Assembly (NCBI GenBank): GCA_002869885.2
Contig: NEWR02000016.1
Location: 101,742 to 165,741, forward strand
DNA length: 64,000 bases
Direction: 5' to 3'
From: Nitrospira sp. CG24C
GTDB lineage: Bacteria > Nitrospirota > Nitrospiria > Nitrospirales > Nitrospiraceae
Shown: piece after piece, positions 8,200 to 17,332 of the stretch
Numbering within the stretch: the first letter of the stretch is position 1
How the letters are laid out: every line of letters begins with the position of its first letter
Position numbers and translations under genes: made by a program
The notes under the pieces: model-generated
Database searches by the model: none
Seen by the model: only the letters and a program-made list of their open reading frames with translations
Told to the model about the DNA's origin: nothing

Positions 8200-8973
8200 A
8201 TGGCACAGATTCTCAATCCCCTTGCCGCACATATCCAGACCGTCAAGAAGCGTCTGATCATCATCGGGGCCACAATTCTGGTGGCCCTGATGGTGGCGTT
8301 TGCCTTCTCCGGCGAAATGGTCGCATGGTTGAATCGTCCGTTTCCCAACCAGCTGGTGTTCTATGGACCGACGGAAGCGTTGTTCGCCTCGATCAAAGTG
8401 TCCTTTCTTGCGGCGATCCTGGCGAGTCTGCCGGTCATCTTCTATCAGTGTTGGAAGTTTATTGAACCAGCGCTGCTTCCCAAGGAGCAACGTTGGGGTA
8501 TTCCGCTGTTTGCATTGGCGGGAGCGCTCTTCGCCTTCGGTTTGATCTTTTGCAACCTCGTGATTCTCCCGCTGGTCATCAATTTCTTCGTCAGCTTCGG
8601 GATGGATCATGACATCACTCCGGAATTGAGCGTCGGCACCTACATCGACTTCAACGTCAAATTTCTCCTGATATTCGGCTGCGCGTTCGAATTGCCGCTG
8701 GCACTCACTATCCTGGCGCGGGTTGGTGTCGTTTCGGCCCAGCAGTTATCGAAGTATCGGAAACACGCGATCGTGGCTTCGTTGATTCTGTCAGCCGTCG
8801 TTACGCCGGACGCAACCCTCTTTACGATGCTCTTGATGGCCGTACCCTTGATGGTGTTGTATGAGATTGGAATCCTTGGCGCACGTATCTTTGGACGGGC
8901 AGGCCCGACTGAAATCAACTTGCCGCTTGATCCGGATTTGCCCATAGGGCCGGCCGGGCAGCGGATGCGGTAG
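8200..8973 (+). CDS. tatC: Sec-independent protein translocase TatC
   Basis: A 257-residue inner-membrane protein with six predicted membrane segments that receives twin-arginine signal peptides. Family landmarks are present: YGPTEALFASIKVSFLAA, the FYQCWKFIEPALLPKEQR loop and FELPLALTILARVGVV. No tatA or tatB gene is in the window. The short-period GGGGTAAG repeat follows within a few bases of the stop. Confidence 0.94.
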   Translation: MAQILNPLAAHIQTVKKRLIIIGATILVALMVAFAFSGEMVAWLNRPFPNQLVFYGPTEALFASIKVSFLAAILASLPVIFYQCWKFIEPALLPKEQRWGIPLFALAGALFAFGLIFCNLVILPLVINFFVSFGMDHDITPELSVGTYIDFNVKFLLIFGCAFELPLALTILARVGVVSAQQLSKYRKHAIVASLILSAVVTPDATLFTMLLMAVPLMVLYEIGILGARIFGRAGPTEINLPLDPDLPIGPAGQRMR

Positions 8974-8976
8974 AAG

Positions 8977-9040
8977 CTGGTAAAGGGGTTAAGGGGATAC
9001 GGGGTAGGGGGCAAGGGGATAGCGGGGTAAGGGGGTAGCA
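8977..9040. repeat. GGGGTAAG-type short-period repeat
   Basis: A G-rich stretch of degenerate 8-10 nt units (GGGGTTAAGGGGATACGGGG, then GGGGCAAGG and similar) fills the tatC to propeller gap. A related stretch is at 17147-17180. There is no clear second arm. Confidence 0.7.
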
Positions 9041-9045
9041 GATAG

Positions 9046-10125
9046 ATGACGGCACTGGCTCGGATGATAGCAATAGTCCTTGGACTAAGCCTATGGAGTG
9101 CAGGCGGGATGTTAGGGGCTGCTACTCAGGCGCCCTCGCCGGTTCCCCCATCACTGCAGCAAGCTCCAGGCCATGGGGACCAGCCTCAATACGGCTCCTT
9201 CGGTCAGCAGGCCGCGAGCATTCAGGCGCTCACCTCTGTCGGGAGCGATCTGCTCTATGCAGGCTCCTTTGGTCTCGGTCTGTTTCGCAGTGAGGATCGC
9301 GGCATCAACTGGGCAAAGTCTGGCCAGGGTGTGACCGATCCGTTTATTCTGACTCTCACCACGGGTAAAGACGGCGCGATCTATGCCGGAACTTTCCGTG
9401 GCGGGGTTTTTCGTTCCCGCGATCGAGGGAAGAGTTGGCAGGCGATCAATAGCGGACTCAAGCGCCTGGAAATCAAAGCTCTTCTTGCCGTGAGTGATGG
9501 GGTGTACGCGGGCACGAGCGACGGGGTCTATCGACTCGCTGCCGACCGCTGGTCGGTCGTGACCACCGGTTTGGACGACATCCTCGTCCATGCATTGGCT
9601 CTCTCATCCGACGGGACGCTGTTCGCCGGCACTTCCGGGAAAGGGATCCTGCGATTTAAGGCTCAATCGACCGGGTGGGTGCGTCAACAGCATGGGCTCA
9701 AAGATCATGAAGGCATGACGGAAAGCTTTATTCGTGTGTTGACGATCGATCCGGAGGGTGGCATCTATGCCGGCACGTTCGATGGAGGTGTTTTTTCCAG
9801 TGGCGATGGAGGAACAACTTGGCGGCCCATCAGCCGGGCGCTCCCGAACGATTCGATTCGCGGGATTCTGTTCAATAGCCGGGGGCTTTTTGTGGCGACG
9901 GGACATGGCATTTTCAAAACGATCGACAAAGGAAGGCAATGGCTTCCGCTCAACAATGGGTTGACGAGCATGGCTATCCAAGTCTTGATCGAGTCCGGCG
10001 CCGGAGTGCTCTATGCCGGCACAAGCGACGGGGCATTCCGAAGCGACGACGACGGGAGGACATGGAATCCTATCAATCAGGGTCTTGAGGGGGGGCAGGC
10101 TCCGGCGCCCTTCAATTTTCGCTAA
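9046..10125 (+). CDS. secreted BNR/Asp-box beta-propeller protein
   Basis: A 359-residue protein with an N-terminal signal peptide (cleavage near MLGAAT). It then has about seven repeats, several with Asp-box motifs (SEDRGINW, SRDRGKSW, SGDGGTTW, TIDKGRQW, SDDDGRTW), alternating with LYAGT-type strands. This is the layout of Vps10/sortilin-like and photosystem assembly factor-like propellers. It probably binds a protein or sugar in the periplasm or outside. No enzymatic residues can be assigned. Confidence 0.85.
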   Translation: MTALARMIAIVLGLSLWSAGGMLGAATQAPSPVPPSLQQAPGHGDQPQYGSFGQQAASIQALTSVGSDLLYAGSFGLGLFRSEDRGINWAKSGQGVTDPFILTLTTGKDGAIYAGTFRGGVFRSRDRGKSWQAINSGLKRLEIKALLAVSDGVYAGTSDGVYRLAADRWSVVTTGLDDILVHALALSSDGTLFAGTSGKGILRFKAQSTGWVRQQHGLKDHEGMTESFIRVLTIDPEGGIYAGTFDGGVFSSGDGGTTWRPISRALPNDSIRGILFNSRGLFVATGHGIFKTIDKGRQWLPLNNGLTSMAIQVLIESGAGVLYAGTSDGAFRSDDDGRTWNPINQGLEGGQAPAPFNFR

Positions 10126-10144
10126 CCAAGAAAGGGTAGAGACG

Positions 10145-10654
10145 ATGGCAGAGCCGACAGAAAAAACACGAGCCACCATTTCCATCAGCAACAAGGGAAG
10201 TCAGGTGGGCGAGATTGTCCTGAGATTCTTTCACGATGTGGCGCCGGGGCATGTAAAGAACTTCACAAAGTTGGCCCAGGAAGGTTTCTATAACGGCACG
10301 ACATTTCATCGGGTCATTCCCGGCTTCATGATCCAGGGTGGAGACCCCAACAGCAAGAATTCTGACCGTGCGTCGCACGGCATGGGGGGGCCGGGACATA
10401 AGCTGAAGGCCGAGTTCAATAGCAAGCCGCACAAGCGCGGGGTGGTCTCCATGGCGCGTTCGAACGATCCGGACAGCGCCGGCTCGCAGTTTTTCATCTG
10501 CGTTGCAGACGCGAATTTTCTCGATTGGCAGTACACGGCGTTCGGTGAAGTCGTCAGCGGAATGGACGTGGCGGACAAGGTGGTCGGCATGAAGCGCGAC
10601 GGCCGGGACAATCCCCTCGAACGGGTCGAGATGACGGTCACGATCACGGACTAG
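10145..10654 (+). CDS. peptidyl-prolyl cis-trans isomerase (cyclophilin)
   Basis: A 169-residue cyclophilin without an export signal, so probably cytoplasmic. Catalytic and binding residues of the family are visible: FHRVIPGFMIQGGD, SMARSNDPDSAGSQFFI and the FGEVVSGMDV end. The ATG at 10145 follows a purine-rich stretch 5-10 nt upstream. It lies 20 bases downstream of the propeller gene and directly upstream of a lipoprotein gene. Confidence 0.93.
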   Translation: MAEPTEKTRATISISNKGSQVGEIVLRFFHDVAPGHVKNFTKLAQEGFYNGTTFHRVIPGFMIQGGDPNSKNSDRASHGMGGPGHKLKAEFNSKPHKRGVVSMARSNDPDSAGSQFFICVADANFLDWQYTAFGEVVSGMDVADKVVGMKRDGRDNPLERVEMTVTITD

Positions 10655-10697
10655 CGTGAGGGGTTTAGACCAAAGAAAATATAGACTGCGCGATTCA

Positions 10698-11396
10698 ATG
10701 TGGAATGCGTTCAGGGCGATCGCCTCACGCCTCACGCCTTACGCCTTACTGTTCTGCGTCGGTTGCGCCATTCCTATCGTGCCCTATCGTGCGGTCTATG
10801 AAGACCCGGTGAACTATGTTCGCCTGGAAGTCGATGATGCCGTCCTGCCGGAGTGGCCTCCCAGCGCGCATGCGCATCCGAAGGCGATGGGCGCCGAGGA
10901 GGTTGCTCGCATCCTCGGAGGCATCTCGGTCAAAGAACATCGAATCTGGCTACAGAAATGGCTGCAGGGCGAAGCGCCGCTGATGCCGGCGTTTCGTCCT
11001 GAAGAACTCACCCTCTTGTCTCGGCAGATTGCAGAGGCCTTTGCCGCAGCGAAGCCGGGTGAACGCGTGACGTTTTACCTGAGTCATCCGCAAACGTCCG
11101 TCAAGAGAGTCATCACGACGGGCGGATTATATGTCCACGGGACTGAGTTGCATTTCATTTTGGGGAATTGGCAGATCGTCTATGGCATTCCGACCTATGG
11201 GATGATCTACGATCGTCGCTATCCCATGCGACCGACGGCCGCCAAAGGATTCGACTTGTTCTTCGAGCCAGAGGTAGCGACCATCACACAACAGCACAGC
11301 CTCTGGGACACGTTGTTAGCTAACACGGACGACGAACTCGTGATCGATCTGACGAAAACCATCCCTAGCCCTCTCGCGTCTCAAGCAGGACGCTGA
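10698..11396 (+). CDS. lipoprotein of unknown function
   Basis: About 232 residues from the ATG at 10698 (alternative GTG at 10656). The signal peptide ends in LLFCVGC, a lipobox, so the mature protein is lipid-anchored. The body contains MGAEEVARILGGISVKE and a Tyr-rich segment (YGIPTYGMIYDRRYPM). The family is not recognised. Codons 9-18 come from a tandem repeat of CGCCTCACGCCTTACGCC type at about 10724-10748, so repeat DNA contributes to the signal peptide. The stop codon lies inside a family A end. Confidence 0.65.
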   Translation: MWNAFRAIASRLTPYALLFCVGCAIPIVPYRAVYEDPVNYVRLEVDDAVLPEWPPSAHAHPKAMGAEEVARILGGISVKEHRIWLQKWLQGEAPLMPAFRPEELTLLSRQIAEAFAAAKPGERVTFYLSHPQTSVKRVITTGGLYVHGTELHFILGNWQIVYGIPTYGMIYDRRYPMRPTAAKGFDLFFEPEVATITQQHSLWDTLLANTDDELVIDLTKTIPSPLASQAGR

Positions 11397-11516
11397 AAAA
11401 GTCCTCCAACGCAAGAAGAACGTTATTTGGTTTGTCTTGTTTGTTTGGTTAAACGAAACAAACCAAATAAACCAGATGAACCAAATCAACTAAACAAACC
11501 AGTTTGAGCGTCCTGC
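11385..11516. repeat. family A repeat, copy 3, with a family D hairpin inside
   Basis: Ends GCAGGACGCTGAAAAAG and GTTTGAGCGTCCTGC carry a matched change (ATGCT to ACGCT, AGCAT to AGCGT), so base pairing is kept. The interior is a large AACCAAATA-type hairpin (11424-11500). Confidence 0.8.
11424..11500. repeat. family D (AACCAAATA phrase) hairpin, copy 1
   Basis: The left arm TTATTTGGTTTGTCTTG continues to 11450. The right arm is tandem 9-nt units AACCAAATA AACCAGATG AACCAAATC to 11500. The arms pair imperfectly. The 11517-11690 remainder of this gap shows no other clear feature. Confidence 0.75.
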
Positions 11517-11690
11517 CAGTCGCTTGTATCCTGACCGGGTTTTCATCCGGCTGAATGTTGAACGCAGGAAGCAGAGAATTCCCTGTCAAGACACAGACTT
11601 AGTAGATTTCATGCAGGTGATTGGGTAAGATGCGACATCAGTAGAAATGATGCAGTTACCCACCAAGGATGATCGATCCAGGGAGGAGGA

Positions 11691-14600
11691 GTGGTTCGAA
11701 CTCGTGTTGTTGTTGCCCTGATTGTCGTTCTGCTGATCGGCGGTGGCGGTGTCCTTACGTTCTTGTCCTACCTGACCGACGACGAGTACATCAAAGATTT
11801 TTTCCTCCAGCAGCTGGAGCAGAGTATCGGACGAAAAATCGACGTCCATCGCATCAAGCTGGTCCTTAGCGACTTTCCGCGTCTTCGATTGGAATTAACG
11901 CAGGTCACGGTTCACGATCGGAATTCCGATGACGTCCTGTTATCGGCTAAGAAGCTGGATGTGGTCTTGCGGTTTCTCCCGCTGTTGCGCAAGCAGGTGG
12001 TGGGGAAGCGGTTGCTCATCGAAGAACCGACGTTAACGCTTCGGCGCGATCGTAGCGGGCACTGGAACCTCCTCGATCAAGTTGTCCAGGGGGGGGCGGC
12101 CGATCAGGACGCTATGCAGACGCTCAGCCGTATTTTCCGTATCCGGGAAGCGACGCTGGTGAAGGGGAAGTTGCTCATCATCGACGACGCACGTCCAGAC
12201 GGGACACGATCGATGACACTGGAGTCGGTAGAGGCGTCGCTGGTCATCAGAGCGGAGCGGGGACAGGCGGATTTACACGTGTCTTCCGGTTATGCGGACG
12301 GCAAGAGCCTGTCCGGCTTCTCTCTAGGAGGGACGATCAGCGCTGCCCAACGGCAGACGATAGCGCTCAGCGATTCCTCTGCTGGGCAAACCCTACTCCA
12401 ATTCGAAGGCACCGTCGAAGCTGCCAATCTGAATCTTCGAGAGATGGCGGATTTCTTCGGGCCGCATCCGGCTCCGCAGCACTTGCAGGGCGCCGTCAAT
12501 ATGAATAGTCATGTTCGGGTTGTGCCCGGTGTCGCAGGCTATGATGTGGTCTTGTCCGGTTTATCTGCAAACCTCGAACAACTGAAGCTCACGGGCCAAG
12601 CGAGCCTTTCCGGTCTGCTGACGCCTCAACCCACGTTTGAGCTGACCTTTGCGACAGCTCCGATCCAGTTGAGCCGGTTATTCGAGACCGTGGCGGCCGA
12701 ATGGGTGCACCCGCAGTTGCCGGCGATAATCAAGAATCGGGAGATCGACGGAATATTGGAGGTGGTCTCGGCGACTGTTACAGGATCGTCAGTGGCAGGG
12801 CCGCAGCTGTCGTTGACAGGGGAGTTTCGCGTGAAACAGGGACAAGCCTTGATCGGAGGCGATCATATCCCTGCCAAGGATTTAGCCGCGGTGGTGTTGC
12901 TCGAAACCGGACGTCTCCGGGTGTCGAATCTGAGCGGACTCTATGGCACGATCCACATGAATGAGAGCAAGGCGCTCGTCTCATTTTTAGAGGCTGGCCC
13001 CTGGCTTGAAATGGACATTACCGGGGAGATGGCAGCCGGAGATCTGTTGCAGTTTCTCGCGAAGACGGTCAATTCAGAACAGCTGTCGCGTGTGCTGGCT
13101 GACTCGCGTGAGGTCGAAGGCAATGCCGTTCCCACGTTTCGCATGGTCGGCCCGCTCAATCAACCGGGCGGCGTCACGTTTGCCGGGGGAGAGGTTACCG
13201 TTCAGCGTGTCAGTCTGACCAATCCGTTGCTGCCCGAACGGGTGACGGCGCTGCAGGGCCGGTTCGTGTTATCTGAGGGCGGAACCCTGTTCGATCAGGT
13301 GACAGGCCATTTAGGAGATCTGGCGCTGCAGTTCAGTGGGGGGATTACCGGGGGCAGTAGCAGCGCGTTTCAGGATTTCCTGATTCGAGTCAATGGCGAT
13401 GCGGGCCATATGGCGAAGTTATTGCCCTCGAACGCTATTCCAGCCGGGATGATCGAGGGCTTGGTCAATGGCGCGGTGGTATTGACCGGGCCGACGGTGT
13501 CGCCTCACATACGGGGTGAGGTCGTCCTGACCGAGTCGAAAGTGACGTTGCCCGATCTGGTCGAAAAACCGATCGGAGCCCAAGCGACCTTGGAATTCGA
13601 AGGCATGATTCCACGGGCTTCCGGCGTCTTGCTCGATCGGCTTGAGCTGAACGTGCCTCCGATCCGGCTTCCGGTCAAAGGCAAGATTCAGCTGGGTGAA
13701 CGGTTCTCCATCGACGCGGCGCTTTCAACCGGCACGTTGTCATTGTCCCGCGTGCCGGAATGGATTGCGAAGGGAGGGTTTGAGGCTGGGAATGTCGAGT
13801 TGTCGCTCGACATGAAGGGGAAGGGTCTCGACTGGAAAACCTGGAAGACCACCGGGTGGCTTGCCTTGACCAATGGGCTGATGAACGCCAAGGGAACCGA
13901 GGGCCCAATCCAGGATTTGTATATGCGGGTCCGGTTCGTGAAGAATGGCGCGGAGATCAAGCGGTTGTCGTTTCGCTTGCTCGACAGCGATGTTGCGCTG
14001 GAAGGATCGATCCGCAACTGGGTGGGGAAACCCATGATTACCGCCAAGATCGAGGCCAATCAGATGGATCTCGATCTCCTTATTCCGAAAGGCCCACGGT
14101 CGCCGATCCGAGAGGTTCTGGAAGCCCTTGCAGCCACCAGTAAGGTCCAGGCCACCGCGTCGATAGCACGGGGCCATTACAAGCATCTCAAATTTGGGAG
14201 TCTCTCCGCCCGGATCACCATTCAAGACGGCGTGCTCGATCTGGATCGTCTATCAGGCCAATCATCCAATGGAGACGTTGCCGGACGTATCGTGGTGCAA
14301 CTGCCGCAGAAGAAGCCTGCCGACGCTGAGCTCTCGGTTCGGGCGACGGGCTTGTTGGTGGAAGATGTGTTGAAACTGTTTGGCCCGAAAGCCGGTGTCA
14401 TCACAGGTGAAGCTCGAGTGACGGGAACGATTCGCGGCAACGGGAAGAATCCACATGGGCTGTCTCCCACATTGGACGGCAAAGTGGACGTCCTGCTTGA
14501 AAATGGTCGCATCTTCAAGTCCGAGGAACGGGCGGTCTGGAAAATCATCAGCATTTTGAATCTCCCGGCCGTGCTTCAAGGGAAAGTAGATTTGGAGAAA

Positions 14601-15059
14601 GACGGGTTGCCCTATAACAAGATTTCAGCGAAGGTTCTCGTGCGGAACGGGCTCTTCGAGACCGAGAACCTGATCATCGATAGCCCGATCGTCAAGATTA
14701 CCGCTGCCGGCAACTACGATATGCCGACGGATCAAGTCGACATGGTCTGGGCCGTCAGCCCGTTCGGATCCTATTCGCAATTCCTGAAAACGATACCGCT
14801 CTTCGGGCGGTTGTTTGCCGGTGAACGCAAAGGCATTGCCACTGCGCTGTTTTCCGTCAAAGGGTCAATCGAGGATCCGGAGGTGACGTACCTGCCCATG
14901 AAATCGTTTGCCACCGGCGTAACGGGTTTGGCGCAACTGGCCTTTGACATTTTGAAGAACACGCTCATGTTGCCGATCGATCTCATGACGCCTGACGAGG
15001 AGAAGGCCGATGACAAGGGCACCCTACCAACGCCTGAGCCTGTTCCATCCGCGCCTTGA
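11691..15059 (+). CDS. AsmA-family protein (large)
   Basis: A 1122-residue protein with an N-terminal membrane anchor (VVVALIVVLLIGGGG) followed by the AsmA N-terminal pattern (IGRKIDVHRIKL, LLIEEPTLTLRRD). Long repeated beta-strand segments follow, then the conserved C-terminal AsmA block near ILNLPAVL and GNYDMPTDQVDMVW. Proteins of this family form lipid-transport bridges or grooves across the periplasm (family knowledge). The GTG start at 11691 has GGAGGAG just upstream. The nearby M24 peptidase gene follows on the same strand. Confidence 0.87.
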   Translation: MVRTRVVVALIVVLLIGGGGVLTFLSYLTDDEYIKDFFLQQLEQSIGRKIDVHRIKLVLSDFPRLRLELTQVTVHDRNSDDVLLSAKKLDVVLRFLPLLRKQVVGKRLLIEEPTLTLRRDRSGHWNLLDQVVQGGAADQDAMQTLSRIFRIREATLVKGKLLIIDDARPDGTRSMTLESVEASLVIRAERGQADLHVSSGYADGKSLSGFSLGGTISAAQRQTIALSDSSAGQTLLQFEGTVEAANLNLREMADFFGPHPAPQHLQGAVNMNSHVRVVPGVAGYDVVLSGLSANLEQLKLTGQASLSGLLTPQPTFELTFATAPIQLSRLFETVAAEWVHPQLPAIIKNREIDGILEVVSATVTGSSVAGPQLSLTGEFRVKQGQALIGGDHIPAKDLAAVVLLETGRLRVSNLSGLYGTIHMNESKALVSFLEAGPWLEMDITGEMAAGDLLQFLAKTVNSEQLSRVLADSREVEGNAVPTFRMVGPLNQPGGVTFAGGEVTVQRVSLTNPLLPERVTALQGRFVLSEGGTLFDQVTGHLGDLALQFSGGITGGSSSAFQDFLIRVNGDAGHMAKLLPSNAIPAGMIEGLVNGAVVLTGPTVSPHIRGEVVLTESKVTLPDLVEKPIGAQATLEFEGMIPRASGVLLDRLELNVPPIRLPVKGKIQLGERFSIDAALSTGTLSLSRVPEWIAKGGFEAGNVELSLDMKGKGLDWKTWKTTGWLALTNGLMNAKGTEGPIQDLYMRVRFVKNGAEIKRLSFRLLDSDVALEGSIRNWVGKPMITAKIEANQMDLDLLIPKGPRSPIREVLEALAATSKVQATASIARGHYKHLKFGSLSARITIQDGVLDLDRLSGQSSNGDVAGRIVVQLPQKKPADAELSVRATGLLVEDVLKLFGPKAGVITGEARVTGTIRGNGKNPHGLSPTLDGKVDVLLENGRIFKSEERAVWKIISILNLPAVLQGKVDLEKDGLPYNKISAKVLVRNGLFETENLIIDSPIVKITAAGNYDMPTDQVDMVWAVSPFGSYSQFLKTIPLFGRLFAGERKGIATALFSVKGSIEDPEVTYLPMKSFATGVTGLAQLAFDILKNTLMLPIDLMTPDEEKADDKGTLPTPEPVPSAP

Positions 15060-15099
15060 CCGACTTTCCCTCCCGTGCTAGATTCCGGCCAACATTTGC

Positions 15100-16245
15100 A
15101 TGGCCTCATCCATTTCGCACTCTCAACGCGCCACGGTCTTTATCGCTGCCAGCGAGACGGACGCCAATCTCTATTACGCGACGAAGTTTATTGCGCCGGA
15201 CCCCTTTATCTATTTGGAAATTAAAGGGGAACGGATTCTGGTGATGAGCGATCTCGAAATGGATCGGGCAAAGAGCCAATCGTCCGTCGATCGTGTGCTG
15301 TCGTATTCGGAGGTGGAAGGGCGAGCCAAGACACAAGGTATCGCCGAGCCCGGCACGGTTGAGGTGGTCCATATTCTCCTGCGAGAAGCCGGCATCACGC
15401 AGATCCTGGTCCCGGCCAACTTTCCTTTCGGCCATGCCCTCAAATTCCAGTCTTTGGGGTATCAGCTCGTTCCGAAGCGGGATCCCTTCTACGAGCAGCG
15501 TGTCGTGAAAACCGCCGAGGAAATCGGCTATATTGAAGCAGCCCAGCGAGCGACCGAACAGGCTGTTGCGGCTGCCTTCGATCTGCTGCGTCAGGCTTCA
15601 ATCAACAAGGACCAATTGTGGTTCGAAGGAATACCTTTGACGTCTGAGCGGGTGAAGAAGCTGATCAACGTGACCTTGATGGAGTGTGACTGTGTCGCTC
15701 AACATACCATCGTCGCCGGGGGAGAGCAGGCCTGCGATCCGCATAACGAAGGCAGCGGGCCATTGCCGGCTCACCGCAGTATCATTTTCGATGTATTCCC
15801 ACGTTCAGCCACCAACCGCTATTTCGCCGATATGTCCAGAACTGTGGTGCGGGGGACTCCGAGTCCCGAGCTGAAGCGGCTCTATAAGACGGTCTTAGCT
15901 GCCCAAGAAGAGGCCATAACGAAAGTCAAAGACGGGGCGGACGGGAAGAGGATTCATCAAGGGATCTTGGCAAGATTTGAGAAAGCCGGGTACCAGACAG
16001 GTTTGGTGAATGGGCGTATGCAGGGCTACTTTCACGGTACCGGCCATGGGGTTGGACTCGATATCCATGAAATGCCGCGCATCAGCCGCACCGGGTCTCT
16101 GCTCCAAGAAGGTCACGTCGTCACCGTCGAACCGGGGCTCTACTATCCCGGCCTGGGCGCTGTCCGCATCGAAGACATGGTCCTCGTCACGAAAGACGGG
16201 TGCCGCAATCTGACGAACTCTCCCAAGATTTTCGAGTTGGGCTGA
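15100..16245 (+). CDS. M24-family Xaa-Pro aminopeptidase
   Basis: A 381-residue cytoplasmic metallopeptidase with a creatinase-like N-terminal domain (about 1-150) and a pita-bread catalytic domain. Dinuclear metal ligands are in place: the two Asp of FDVFPRSA and FADMSRTV, the His of HGTGHGVGLDIHE, and the Glu residues of TVEPGLYYP and VRIEDM. It should cleave an N-terminal residue before proline. The start at 15100 follows the asmA gene by 40 bases. Whether it is PepP or PepQ-like is not resolved. Confidence 0.88.
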   Translation: MASSISHSQRATVFIAASETDANLYYATKFIAPDPFIYLEIKGERILVMSDLEMDRAKSQSSVDRVLSYSEVEGRAKTQGIAEPGTVEVVHILLREAGITQILVPANFPFGHALKFQSLGYQLVPKRDPFYEQRVVKTAEEIGYIEAAQRATEQAVAAAFDLLRQASINKDQLWFEGIPLTSERVKKLINVTLMECDCVAQHTIVAGGEQACDPHNEGSGPLPAHRSIIFDVFPRSATNRYFADMSRTVVRGTPSPELKRLYKTVLAAQEEAITKVKDGADGKRIHQGILARFEKAGYQTGLVNGRMQGYFHGTGHGVGLDIHEMPRISRTGSLLQEGHVVTVEPGLYYPGLGAVRIEDMVLVTKDGCRNLTNSPKIFELG

Positions 16246-16290
16246 CCCGACCCACTGTTTCGTCTTCTCTTCTCCTCACAGAGGTACCCG

Positions 16291-17145
16291 GTGACGCATG
16301 TTCTCCGCCGATGGCTTGCAGTCTTTCTGTCTTGGGTAAAGCAGATCTTGCGTCGTTGGCTCGCCAGAGACACGAAGCCAAATCGGTGGGGTCGCCAGCG
16401 TCCTGCACCACCATGCAGGGGTTTTGCCCAGCCGAAACCCACATGGGTCAAACACGAGGTCATTCGCTTGAAAGCGCTCATGCCGCAGGCGGGGTGTCGC
16501 ACCATCGCCCACCACTTCAATCGGCGGTGGCAATTCCGGCGGCAGATGACGGTGAGCAAGACCTATGTGGCGGACACGTGCCGAAAGCACCAGTATCTGA
16601 TTTACACGGTGCGGCGGAAACTGAAGCATCACGTGCCGAGACCGATGCCGTGCAATCGCGTGTGGGGCTGTGATCTGCTGGTCAAGACGGATCGGCACGG
16701 CCAGCCGCATCTCGCCTTGGCCATCCTCGATCATGCCAGCCGGGCCTGCCTACGACTGCAGCGGCTGTCGGACAAATCGTCATGGACACTGTTACAGGAG
16801 GTGATTCAGGTAGTGAAGCGCTATGGTCGCCCCACATTCTTACGGACGGATAACGAGGCCGTCTTGGTGTCGCGGCTCTTTAGAATTGGCCTGTGGTTGT
16901 TGGGCATTCGCCAGCAACGGATCGAACCAGGGTGCCCCTGGCAGAACGGGCGGGTGGAGCGATTCATCGGCACCGTCAAACGGGAACTGCGGCATGAGGT
17001 GCTAACAAGCAGCACGGATCTCGATCTCAAGCTGACAGTGATTCGGACTTGGTACAACCATGATCGCCCGCACGATCACTTGCAGGGCAGAACACCGGCG
17101 GAGGTCTGGGCGGGCATCGATGTGTTTGCGGCAAAGCCGGGCTAG
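16291..17145 (+). CDS. DDE transposase with integrase (rve) core
   Basis: A 284-residue protein with an N-terminal helix-turn-helix region (GCRTIAHHFNRR, VSKTYVADTCRKHQ) and an rve-type catalytic core. The DDE triad is likely in WGCDLLVKTD, LRTDNEAVL and WQNGRVERFIGTVKREL. The GTG at 16291 has GAGG 8 nt upstream. I could not find terminal inverted repeats or target duplications on either side, so the element may be decayed or of an unusual type. It lies tail-to-tail with the truncated RHS gene. Confidence 0.85.
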   Translation: MTHVLRRWLAVFLSWVKQILRRWLARDTKPNRWGRQRPAPPCRGFAQPKPTWVKHEVIRLKALMPQAGCRTIAHHFNRRWQFRRQMTVSKTYVADTCRKHQYLIYTVRRKLKHHVPRPMPCNRVWGCDLLVKTDRHGQPHLALAILDHASRACLRLQRLSDKSSWTLLQEVIQVVKRYGRPTFLRTDNEAVLVSRLFRIGLWLLGIRQQRIEPGCPWQNGRVERFIGTVKRELRHEVLTSSTDLDLKLTVIRTWYNHDRPHDHLQGRTPAEVWAGIDVFAAKPG

Positions 17146-17146
17146 G

Positions 17147-17180
17147 GTTAGCGGGATAAGGGGTAGCGGGGTAACGGGTG
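17147..17180. repeat. GGGGTAAG-type short-period repeat, second locus
   Basis: GTTAGCGGGATAAGGGGTAG continues to GGGGTAACGGGTG. It is the same phrase type as at 8977-9040 and starts on the transposase stop codon. The rest of the gap to 17332 holds nothing recognisable. Confidence 0.65.
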
Positions 17181-17332
17181 AAGCAAAACGCGGTTGTCCG
17201 GCGAGGTGTGTCCACGGGCGGCTCGATCAGGAGATTGTGAACAAAAAACCAGGCGGGCGGCAGAAGAAATCGTGAACGGATGATGAAATAATTCAGGTCA
17301 GCGAGAAGAAACCAGCTCATTGGAGAACAAAA

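Noticed and set aside
8979..9045. G-quadruplex regulatory element after tatC
   Set aside because: Runs of G are present, but they are part of a degenerate tandem phrase also found at 17147; no specific regulatory role can be supported.
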